A stretch of 64,000 bases of DNA, from contig JAGIAZ010000018.1 in NCBI GenBank assembly GCA_017744605.1, forward strand, positions 1 to 64,000, in the 5' to 3' direction. This document shows, piece after piece, positions 8,654 to 16,231 of this stretch (its first letter is position 1; every line of letters begins with the position of its first letter). This DNA comes from Sphingobium sp. (GTDB lineage: Bacteria > Pseudomonadota > Alphaproteobacteria > Sphingomonadales > Sphingomonadaceae). The notes below the pieces were generated by a model, which saw nothing but the letters and a program-made list of their open reading frames with translations, was not told the DNA's origin and made no database searches. The position numbers were made by a program, and so were the translations under genes.

Positions 8654-9502
8654 ATGAAGACTCCCTTCAAATTCAAAACCGTTCGCCCTTCGACATTCGA
8701 GCGAGCCACGCGTCTCGCTCGCACAATACGAACGGCGTTTTTTGCAGCTGGGTTGGTCTTGAGTGCGCCCGCTGTCGCCCAACCGAGCGCCGCCGAGAAG
8801 CTCGATGCCCTCGACACCCGCATCACGCGGCTCGAGGACCAGAACCAGATCGAGCGCCTCCAGCGACTCTACGGCTATTTCGTCGACAAGGGCCAGTGGA
8901 CCCAGCTCTCCGAACTGTTCGCGGACGACGCCACGCTGGAGATCGGCGGCAAGGGGCTCTTCCTGGGCAAGAAGCGCGTGCTCGAATATATGCAGACCGC
9001 CTTCGGGCCGGACGGCGTCCGCGAGGGCGGCCTTGCCAACCACATGCAGTTCCAGCCGATCGCCGACGTCTCGCCGGACGGCAAGACCGGCTGGATTCGC
9101 TCGCGCGCCTGGGTGATGTCGAACGGCGGCTGGGGCCTGCCGCTCTATGAGGACGAGTTCGTCAAGGAGAACGGCACCTGGAAGTTCAAGCGCGAGTCCG
9201 GGCCCTTCACCATGTATTCGAGCTGGGAAGGCTGGGGGAAGAACGCCCTCAACAACACCTGGCCGGACAAGTTCAATCCGCCGCCGGACCTGCCGCCGTC
9301 GACCGTCTACCTGACCTATCCGGCCTATTACATCATCCCGTTCCACTATCCGAACCCGGTGACCGGCAAGGTATTCCAGCCGGATATGGACGAAGTGGGC
9401 GCCTATGCTGCGCCCCCGGGCACGCCGCTGCAGGAAAAGTGGCGTAAGACCGGCCGTCTCGTATACGGCTCCCAGCCGATCTACACGCCGCCAAAGGACT
9501 GA
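8654..9502 (+). CDS. Exported SnoaL-like (NTF2-fold) protein 3
   Basis: A 282-residue protein. ATG 8654 is chosen because GGGGAGGGGC lies 8-9 bases upstream; GTG 8648 is an alternative. The basic N-terminus has TVRPSTFERATRLARTIRT, encoded by an imperfect palindrome at 8679-8735, then a signal core ending AVAQP near residue 42. The mature part has TRITRLEDQNQIERLQ and LYGYFVDKGQWTQLSELFADD, as in the two preceding paralogues. It has an extra C-terminal 30-40 residues. It lies six bases before the PQQ dehydrogenase gene. The reaction is unknown. Confidence 0.8.
   Translation: MKTPFKFKTVRPSTFERATRLARTIRTAFFAAGLVLSAPAVAQPSAAEKLDALDTRITRLEDQNQIERLQRLYGYFVDKGQWTQLSELFADDATLEIGGKGLFLGKKRVLEYMQTAFGPDGVREGGLANHMQFQPIADVSPDGKTGWIRSRAWVMSNGGWGLPLYEDEFVKENGTWKFKRESGPFTMYSSWEGWGKNALNNTWPDKFNPPPDLPPSTVYLTYPAYYIIPFHYPNPVTGKVFQPDMDEVGAYAAPPGTPLQEKWRKTGRLVYGSQPIYTPPKD
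8679..8735. repeat. Degenerate inverted repeat inside a signal-peptide region
   Basis: Outer arms CCGTTCG (8679-8685) and CGAACGG (8729-8735) and inner arms CGAGCGAG (8698-8705) and CTCGCTCG (8714-8721) form an interrupted palindrome. It resembles the element at 7894-7941 in its ends and in the encoded peptide (VRP...RLART.RT). It lies in frame at the start of the third SnoaL-like gene. Confidence 0.65.
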
Positions 9503-9507
9503 AGCGA

Positions 9508-11643
9508 ATGAGAAACTGGTTGCGCCCTGTCGCGCTTGCGGCTGCCATCGTCACGTCGCTCGCGGGCCTCGGTCTTGCCAGCGCGGATGCCGGCAAGGGC
9601 CCGGCATGGATCGACGGCGCACGCATCGCCAAGCAGGCGACGGACGGCACGGACTGGTTGAGCGACGGGCGCGGCTATGATGCCCAGCGTTATTCACCGC
9701 TCACGCAGATCAACGCGGCGAACGTCAAGCAGCTGGGCATCGCCTGGTATGACGAGCTCGACACGATGCGGGGCGTGGAGGCGACGCCGCTCTATGCCGA
9801 CGGCGTGCTCTACAACACGCTGCCGTGGAACATCACCATGGCCTATGACGCGCGCACCGGTAAGCGCCTGTGGACCTACGACCCCAAGGTGCCGCGCGAA
9901 TATGGCCGCTATGCGTGCTGCGAGCCTGTGGCGCGAGGCCTGGCGCTGTGGAAGGGCAAGGTCATCATCGCGACGCTGGATGGCCGCGTCATCGCTCTGG
10001 ACGCCCGCACCGGCAAGGAGGTCTGGGTCCAGCAGGCTTTCACCCATGACATGCCCTATTCGATCACGGGCGCCCCAAGAGTCTATGACGGCAAGGTCGT
10101 GATCGGCAATTCGGGCGGCGATCTCGGCGTGCGCGGCTTCGTCATCGCTTATGATGCGGAGACCGGCAAGAAGGCGTGGAAATTCTTCCTGACGCCCAAT
10201 CCGCAGGACAAGCCGGACGGCGAGGCCTCGGACTCGATTCTGGCGACGATCCGCAAGACCTGGAACGACGACGGCCTGTGGAAGACCCTGGGCGGCGGCG
10301 CGAATCCATGGGATTCGATCAGCTACGATCCCAAGCTCAACCTCGTCTATATCGGCACCGGCAATGGCAGCTCCAACAGCTGGCACTATCGCTCGGGCAG
10401 CAAGGGCGACAATCTCTTCATCTGCTCCATCGTCGCCATCGATGCGACCACCGGCCAATATAAATGGCATTATCAGGAAGTGCCCGAGGAAGACTGGGAC
10501 TATACCTGCACCAGCTCGATCACGGTCGCGACGCTGCCGATCGACGGCAAGAACCGCCGCGTGGTCATGCATGCGCCCAAGAACGGCTATTTCTACGTGC
10601 TCGACGCGGCAACCGGCCAGTTCATCTCGGCCAAGCCCTATGTGCCGGTGAACTGGGGCACGGTCGATCCCAAGACGGGCAAGGCGACGGTCAATCCGGG
10701 CATGCACTATGGCACCGATCCAGTCCTGCTGATGCCAGGCCCCGGCGGCGGTCACAACTGGTTTCCCATGGGCTATTCGCCACGCACGAAGCTCGCTTAT
10801 TTCCCGACCTTCGAGAGCGGCTTCGCCTATGCCTATGATCCCAACTGGACGCCCAAGCCCTTCCGCTCGAACAGCGGCTGGGGCGGCTTCTCGGGTGACG
10901 CGCTCAAGAAGCGCGCCGAGATCCAGAAGCAGATCGATGCGATGGAGAAGACTTTCCTCGTCGCCTGGGATCCGGTGAAGCAGAAGGCTGCCTGGCGGGT
11001 GCAGCTGCCGCGCCATGGCAATGGCGGCGTGATGATCACCGGCAGCGACCTCGTCTTCGAGGGCACCACCAAGCAGACCTTCGCCGCGTTCGACGCGCGG
11101 ACCGGCAAGCTGCTCTGGGAGATGCCGGTGCAGAGCGCGCCGGTCGCCGGGCCGATCACCTATATGCTTGACGGCGTCCAATATATCGCGGTCAACGCCG
11201 GCTGGGGCGGCGGCGCGGCGCAGATCGAGCGCGGCTCGGGCATCGAACTGCCGCGCGCCTCGGCCCGGCTGCTCGTCTTCAAGCTCGGCGGCAAGCTGCA
11301 ACTGCCCCCGCTCAAGGCGGAGGAGAAGGCGCCCGATCCGCCGCCGGTGACGGCCAGCGAGGCGACCATCGCCAGGGGTGCGCAGCTCTTCGGCGACACC
11401 TGCTCGCGCTGCCACGGCCAGCAGGCCATTGGCGGGGTCAAGGACCTGCGCAAGATGACCCGCGAGACGCACGGCAAGTTCAACGACATCGTGCTGAAGG
11501 GCATCTACCAGGACAAGGGCATGGCGAGCTTCGCCGACCTGCTGAAGCCCGAGGATGCCGACGCGATCCACGGCTATCTCATCGCACGCGCCAACGAGGA
11601 TTGGGGGCGCTCGACGGAGAAGACCGAAGCGGGGCCGCATTAA
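9508..11643 (+). CDS. PQQ-dependent quinohaemoprotein alcohol dehydrogenase 1
   Basis: A 711-residue exported enzyme with a signal peptide (about residues 1-27), an eight-bladed PQQ propeller and a C-terminal cytochrome c domain (CSRCHG, Cys632-Cys635-His636). The adjacent cysteines of the active-site disulfide are Cys137-Cys138 (YACCEP). The catalytic aspartate is Asp331 in EEDWDYT; the residue two further on is Thr333, not Asp, which points to a calcium rather than lanthanide enzyme. It oxidises an alcohol in the periplasm and passes electrons to the respiratory chain. It is the last catalytic gene of the exported operon and is close to the second dehydrogenase at 12820-14949. Confidence 0.93.
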   Translation: MRNWLRPVALAAAIVTSLAGLGLASADAGKGPAWIDGARIAKQATDGTDWLSDGRGYDAQRYSPLTQINAANVKQLGIAWYDELDTMRGVEATPLYADGVLYNTLPWNITMAYDARTGKRLWTYDPKVPREYGRYACCEPVARGLALWKGKVIIATLDGRVIALDARTGKEVWVQQAFTHDMPYSITGAPRVYDGKVVIGNSGGDLGVRGFVIAYDAETGKKAWKFFLTPNPQDKPDGEASDSILATIRKTWNDDGLWKTLGGGANPWDSISYDPKLNLVYIGTGNGSSNSWHYRSGSKGDNLFICSIVAIDATTGQYKWHYQEVPEEDWDYTCTSSITVATLPIDGKNRRVVMHAPKNGYFYVLDAATGQFISAKPYVPVNWGTVDPKTGKATVNPGMHYGTDPVLLMPGPGGGHNWFPMGYSPRTKLAYFPTFESGFAYAYDPNWTPKPFRSNSGWGGFSGDALKKRAEIQKQIDAMEKTFLVAWDPVKQKAAWRVQLPRHGNGGVMITGSDLVFEGTTKQTFAAFDARTGKLLWEMPVQSAPVAGPITYMLDGVQYIAVNAGWGGGAAQIERGSGIELPRASARLLVFKLGGKLQLPPLKAEEKAPDPPPVTASEATIARGAQLFGDTCSRCHGQQAIGGVKDLRKMTRETHGKFNDIVLKGIYQDKGMASFADLLKPEDADAIHGYLIARANEDWGRSTEKTEAGPH

Positions 11644-11644
11644 C

Positions 11645-12187
11645 ATGGACGGGTGCGTCGTCTCTGTTTCACGCGACGGCGCGCATCGTTTCTCCAAGCA
11701 GCCGGTCGAGGCGATCAGCCTGATCGAAGGGCTGGGCGTCGAGGGTGACGCCCATTTCGGCAAGACCGTGCAGCATCGCTCGCGCGTGGCGGTCGATGCA
11801 AGCCAGCCCAATCTGCGGCAGGTTCACCTGATCGCCGCCGAGTTGCTAGACGAGCTGGTCGAGCAGGGCTTCGATGTGAAGCCCGCCAATCTTGGCGAGA
11901 ATGTCACGACGCGTAGCATCGATCTCATCGGCTTGCCGCGCGGCACGTTGCTGCATCTCGGCCGAGAGGCGGTGGTCGAGGTAACGGGCCTGCGCAATCC
12001 CTGCGGCCAGATCGACGCCTTCGCGCCGGGCATGCTGAAGGCCATGCTCGGTAAGAGGCCGGATGGCGAGATCGTTCGCAAGGCGGGCATCATGGGCATC
12101 GTCCTGCGCGGTGGCGAAGTGAGGGTTGGCGACGCCATCGGTGTGGAGAGGCCGCCAGAGCCCTATCTGCCGCTCGAGCGCGTCTAG
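11645..12187 (+). CDS. MOSC domain protein
   Basis: A 180-residue protein matching stand-alone MOSC domains, relatives of the molybdenum cofactor sulfurase C-terminal domain. Visible features are the N-terminal GVEGDAHFGKTVQHRS, the segment NLGENVTTRSIDL and the cysteine-containing TGLRNPCGQIDAF. There is no signal peptide, so it is cytosolic, unlike the rest of the operon. It begins one base after the dehydrogenase stop codon. Its substrate is unknown; relatives bind molybdopterin, and some take part in detoxification by N-hydroxylated-compound reduction. Confidence 0.82.
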   Translation: MDGCVVSVSRDGAHRFSKQPVEAISLIEGLGVEGDAHFGKTVQHRSRVAVDASQPNLRQVHLIAAELLDELVEQGFDVKPANLGENVTTRSIDLIGLPRGTLLHLGREAVVEVTGLRNPCGQIDAFAPGMLKAMLGKRPDGEIVRKAGIMGIVLRGGEVRVGDAIGVERPPEPYLPLERV

Positions 12188-12213
12188 AGGCTGATCCATC
12201 GATGTTGAATCGC

Positions 12214-12309
12214 TCGTCATTGCGAGCCCGGCTTGAGCCGGGCGAAGCAATCCAGGGGCGGGTAAGATCGGCCTGGATTGCCGCGCGACTGCGTCGCTCG
12301 CAATGACGA
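12214..12309. repeat. REPIN-type palindromic repeat
   Basis: The outer ends CGTCATTGCGAG (12215-12226) and CTCGCAATGACG (12297-12308) are perfect reverse complements, and inside them AGCAATCCAG (about 12246-12255) faces CTGGATTG (about 12273-12280). This is the common alphaproteobacterial CGTCATTGCGAG...AAGCAATCCAG element, here intact between two convergent genes. Confidence 0.8.
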
Positions 12310-12782
12310 TTCAGCTCTGCTGGATCGGAGTCTAGCTCTTTGCTGCCTTAGTGGGCTGCGGGCGGAGACGCATCTGTGGTCCGAACAACTGGGTGATAAA
12401 GGAGTCGAAGTCGCCAATCCCTACGGGTCGCGGTCATTTTGCCGGGAATGCGGGCGAGTGATTCAGCGGCTGGCGTCGCCTGTCATCCGCGATCCAATTG
12501 TCTTACCGGCTGGCTGGGGCATCTGCGGATAATGACTGGACGAGGGGAATCGTGTTCCGGCTTTCCGGCGCAATCACGAAGCGGACGAGAACGCACGGCC
12601 GTCGCGGCTCGACCGAGGCGCTTCCCGAACAAGGCCGCCTTGCGATTCATGCGCATCGACGTCTCTGTCCTACACTCGTTCCTTCATGTCATGCGGGACC
12701 ATGCGCTCGTTTCCCTCCCCCCAATCATGCGCCTTGCGCGGCTAACCGCGCGCGCTGGGAGCAGAGAATTTTTATCTCCCAG

Positions 12783-12808
12783 GGACCCGGAACCTTCAGA
12801 ACCTTTCG
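12783..12808 (-). repeat. Dispersed 26-base element after a stop codon, copy 1
   Basis: The minus strand reads CGAAAGGTTCTGAAGGTTCC and then GGGTCC, starting 11 bases after the stop codon of the dehydrogenase. An identical 26-base copy in the same sense lies 13 bases after the stop at 61434. On the minus strand it is followed by a CTGGGAG...CTCCCAG hairpin with an A/T-rich loop, which may contribute to termination. Confidence 0.6.
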
Positions 12809-12819
12809 CGGTGCCTCGC

Positions 12820-14949
12820 CTACCAGTCGTCCTGCGCCCGTTGCGCCAGATAGCCGTATATATCCTTGGCCTGCGCCTCGCTGACCTGACCGGCGAAGCT
12901 CGGCATGCCCTTGTCCTCGCGCGTGCCCTTGAGGACGATGTCGGTGAAGGCGGCGCGGGTCCTGGCGCTCATCTTGCGCAGGTCCTTGACCCCGCCGACG
13001 GCGCTGTCGCCATGGCATTTCGAGCAATTCTCGCCATAGAGCGTCGCGCCGCGCGTCGCGACATCGGCCGCCACGCGGTCGTTGGGCTGCACCGGATCGT
13101 CGTCCGCGGCCGGCATGGGCGGGAGCTTGGCGGTGCCGCCGAGCTTGAAGACCAGCAGCTTGGCCGTGGCGAGGCGGAAGGGGCCGTCCTTGGTCAGGTT
13201 CATCACCGGCGAGCCGCCCCAGCCGACGTTGAGCGCGATATATTGCTCGCCGTCGATCGTATAGGTGATCGGCCCGGCGACGCCGGCCTGGTCGACATTC
13301 ATCTCCCAGAGCTTCTTGCCGTTATCGGCGCGGTAGATGGCGACGGTCTTGTTGATCGTCGGCTGGATGAGCAGGTTGCCCGCCGTGCTCAGCACGCCGC
13401 CAGAGCCGGGATGCGGGTAGGGGACGCGCCAGGCTTCCTTCTGGGTGCGCGGATCCCAGGCGAGGAGGTAGCCCTTCTCGGTCGCGGCAGCCTCGGCGTT
13501 CAGCTTCTTGCGCAGCTCCGGCTCGTTCGCATAGCCTTGGCCGCTGTTGGTGCGGCCCATGCCGGGCGTGTACTTATACTGGCCGTCCTCGGCGCGGGCA
13601 TAGACCGAGCCCTGCTCCTGTGCCGGGAGGTACACGAGGCCGGTGTTCGGATTGTAGCTCATGGGATGCCAGGTGTGGCCCGCCATCCAGCTCGGCGACA
13701 TGAGGTGCGGCATGGTCGTGTTGTGCGCCGTCGGCAGCACGTTCGGGCGGCCGGTCTTCATGTCGATGTCGGTCGCCCAACTGTTGACCGAGACGTAGCT
13801 CTTGCCCGAGATCAGCTTGCCCGTCACGCGGTCGATCACGTAGAAGAAGCCGTTCTTCGGCGCCTGCATGGCGACCTTGCGCATTACGCCGCCGATCTTC
13901 ATGTCGGCGAGCACGATGGGCTGGGTGCAGGTGTAATCCCAATCCTCCTCGGGCACCATCTGATAGTGCCACTTATACTTGCCGGTGGTGGCATCGACCG
14001 CCACCATCGAGCAGAGGAACAGATTGTCGCCTTTCCCCTCGCTGCGGAAGTGCCACATGTGCGGCGCGCCGTTGCCGGTGCCGATATAGACGGTGTTGAG
14101 CTTGGGGTCGTAGGCGAAGCTGTCCCAGGCATTGCCGCCGCCGCCCGCTTCCCAGAATTTGCCGAACCAGGTCGGCTGGGCGATCTTCATCGCGCTGTCG
14201 GAGGCTTCGCCGTCCGGACCCCGGGCGGGATCGGTGGGGACGATGAAGAATTTCCAGAGCTTCTTGCCGGTCTCGGCATCCCAGGCGGTGACGAAGCCGC
14301 GCGAGCCATAGTCGGCGCCGCCATTGCCGATGATCACCTTGCCGTCATAGACTCTTGGGGCACCCGTGATCGAATAGGGGTCCTTGTTGGGCTCGAAAGT
14401 CTGCGAAACCCAGACTTCCTTGCCGGTCCTGGCGTCGATGGCGATCAGCCGGCCGTCGAGCGCGCCGATGATGATCTTGCCCTTCCAGGCGGCGATGCCG
14501 CGCGCCGAGGGGCCGCAACAGGCCCAGCGTGCCCAGATCTTGTCGACCTTGGGATCATAGGTCCACAGCTTGCGGCCGGTCTTCCCGTCATAGGCGGTGA
14601 CGACGTTGTAGATGCTCTCATTGTAGAGGACGCCATCGATCACCAGCGGGCTCGCCTGCACGCCGCGCATCGTCTGCAGATCGTCATACCAGGCAAGGCC
14701 CAGTTTGCTCACATTCGCGTCGTTGATCTGCTTGAGCGGCGAATAGCGTTGCTCGTCCCAGGTGCGGCTGTAGCTCTGCCAGTCGCCGACATTGGCGGGC
14801 GCATCGGCATTCAGGAGCGTGGCGTTGGTGACCGCGGCGGGACCGGTGAGCGCCTGCGAGCGGGCCGCCGACAGCGCTCCAAAGATTGCGAGAAGGCTTC
14901 CCGCGATCGTCAGCGCCAAGGCCGCCGCTTTCCTGCGCTTGTCGGTCAT
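12820..14949 (-). CDS. PQQ-dependent quinohaemoprotein alcohol dehydrogenase 2
   Basis: A 709-residue homologue of the enzyme at 9508-11643. The start MTDKRRKAAA at 14949 follows a GGGGAGAGGA ribosome binding site. Signal peptide about residues 1-35; propeller with vicinal cysteines (WACCGP); catalytic aspartate in EEDWDYT with Thr two residues on (calcium type); C-terminal cytochrome c with CSKCHG at residue 642. It should oxidise an alcohol in the periplasm. It is transcribed toward the first operon and is separated from it by a REPIN-containing gap. Its promoter must lie in 14950-15162. Confidence 0.93.
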   Translation of the reverse strand: MTDKRRKAAALALTIAGSLLAIFGALSAARSQALTGPAAVTNATLLNADAPANVGDWQSYSRTWDEQRYSPLKQINDANVSKLGLAWYDDLQTMRGVQASPLVIDGVLYNESIYNVVTAYDGKTGRKLWTYDPKVDKIWARWACCGPSARGIAAWKGKIIIGALDGRLIAIDARTGKEVWVSQTFEPNKDPYSITGAPRVYDGKVIIGNGGADYGSRGFVTAWDAETGKKLWKFFIVPTDPARGPDGEASDSAMKIAQPTWFGKFWEAGGGGNAWDSFAYDPKLNTVYIGTGNGAPHMWHFRSEGKGDNLFLCSMVAVDATTGKYKWHYQMVPEEDWDYTCTQPIVLADMKIGGVMRKVAMQAPKNGFFYVIDRVTGKLISGKSYVSVNSWATDIDMKTGRPNVLPTAHNTTMPHLMSPSWMAGHTWHPMSYNPNTGLVYLPAQEQGSVYARAEDGQYKYTPGMGRTNSGQGYANEPELRKKLNAEAAATEKGYLLAWDPRTQKEAWRVPYPHPGSGGVLSTAGNLLIQPTINKTVAIYRADNGKKLWEMNVDQAGVAGPITYTIDGEQYIALNVGWGGSPVMNLTKDGPFRLATAKLLVFKLGGTAKLPPMPAADDDPVQPNDRVAADVATRGATLYGENCSKCHGDSAVGGVKDLRKMSARTRAAFTDIVLKGTREDKGMPSFAGQVSEAQAKDIYGYLAQRAQDDW

Positions 14950-15162
14950 GCTTGTCCTCTCCCCGTGGCGCCGGCTCTTCGCCGATCCGCCTGCTAACAT
15001 CGAACAGGAGGTGTCGCCAGAGCCAAGGAGACTGACGATGAAAGGCATGTCCTGAAGGGGGCCATCCGTTCAGGCGCCGAACGAAGAGCGCCGGGCTATT
15101 CGTCTCGTATCAGATGTCGTTTGGCGAGAACGCGGAAGACGCCTCTCGGGCGGAAAAGCATG

Positions 15163-16224
15163 TCATTTGCGGGCGCCGTCCTGGGTGTCCGCCGGCCGAA
15201 CGACCGCCAGCCGGCCGGATTGGAAGGAGCCCAGCCAGAGCTCTCCATTGGCGATGGCCGCTGCGGATAGCCCGTTAAATTCCGCTTCTGGCCGGCCATA
15301 TGCAACGGTCGAAATATGATTGGCCGTCGGGTCCAATTCACCCACGATCCAACCGCGATGACAGAGCATGGGGTCGGCAACGCCATCGACCACCTTGCGG
15401 AGGCCACCGCAGGCGGGCTCGTCGAGCCTCATTCCCGCGAGCAAGAGCCGCCCATCCGTCCAATGGATATTGTCGGGCATGAAGTCGGGCGCCTCGATCC
15501 GCGCGACCGGCTGGGCCGTCCGGTTTCGATCGAACTTGATCACCGCATGCCATCCAAAAGCGACGACATAGAAATGCGTCTCGTCAGCATCGGTCTCGAG
15601 GCCGTTATTACCGGGCAGCTCCGTGCCCGGCAGCAGGGCCGCATTCTGCTCCCCCGGGCGCCACTGCCAGACACCGCCTGTCGCGCGGCCCTGAACGAAG
15701 TCGGCGATCGACGTGCCGGGGCGAGTGAGAACGGTTGCCAGGATCGTCCCGTCGGCGAAGCTCGCGACGCTGTTGGCGACCTGGCCCTCCGGCATGAGGA
15801 GGCAGCCGCGCCAGCGCAGACCGGGCGTAGCTTGGCTGGCCGCGATGTCGAAGACCTCGATCGATTGACGGCCGCCATGGTTGACGACCAACAGTCTCCA
15901 GCCATCGCCCGTTTTCCGGATCGAAAGCCCGCGCGCGTTAAAGAGAGTCGCGTCGACCGGGCCGGGACATGCGGGAAAAGCGCGCCGATCCCAGGCGATC
16001 TGATCCCCTTTTCCCGAATACCACCGCGCAAAGGTTCGGCTTCTCGTGTCGACCAGCTTCAGACCGGCACCGGGCGCGAAACCACTCGCGATCAGCCAGG
16101 ACGTGCCGGGCAAAGCCAGCACGTCTTCGGGTTTTTCAGGACCGCACACATAATCCAGCGCCTCGCCCCGCGGACAGTCGGTCGCGGCGGCGGCGAGCAT
16201 CAATGCGGCGAGCAGCATGCCCAT
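15163..16224 (-). CDS. Exported paraoxonase/SMP-30-like beta-propeller
   Basis: A 353-residue protein; start 16224 (MGMLLAALML) gives a short signal peptide. The segments FNARGLSIR, NSVASFADG, PGNNGLETDADE and MPDNIHWTDG have the spacing of the calcium-binding loops of paraoxonase and strictosidine-synthase-like propellers, which act as lactonases or aryl esterases. Several cysteines suggest disulfides, in keeping with export. It starts seven bases after the stop of the carboxylesterase gene and belongs to a three-gene esterase operon. Substrate unknown. Confidence 0.75.
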   Translation of the reverse strand: MGMLLAALMLAAAATDCPRGEALDYVCGPEKPEDVLALPGTSWLIASGFAPGAGLKLVDTRSRTFARWYSGKGDQIAWDRRAFPACPGPVDATLFNARGLSIRKTGDGWRLLVVNHGGRQSIEVFDIAASQATPGLRWRGCLLMPEGQVANSVASFADGTILATVLTRPGTSIADFVQGRATGGVWQWRPGEQNAALLPGTELPGNNGLETDADETHFYVVAFGWHAVIKFDRNRTAQPVARIEAPDFMPDNIHWTDGRLLLAGMRLDEPACGGLRKVVDGVADPMLCHRGWIVGELDPTANHISTVAYGRPEAEFNGLSAAAIANGELWLGSFQSGRLAVVRPADTQDGARK

Positions 16225-16231
16225 ATCGCAC

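Larger units (their letters stand above)
12188..12819. other. Convergent intergenic region with a REPIN and a shared 3' element
   Basis: This gap lies between two converging genes. It holds a REP-type element at about 12214-12309 and, just past the stop of the minus-strand dehydrogenase, a 26-base element (12783-12808) that recurs at 61448-61473. Between them, 12310-12780, I see no gene: short reading frames exist but lack coding character and ribosome binding sites. Confidence 0.5.

Noticed and set aside
9508-14949. Lanthanide dependence of the two alcohol dehydrogenases
   Set aside because: Both have Thr, not Asp, two residues after the catalytic Asp (DWDYT), so the lanthanide signature is absent.
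12439-14997. 852-codon open frame antisense to the second PQQ dehydrogenase
   Set aside because: The minus-strand gene has all catalytic motifs; this frame is its shadow.
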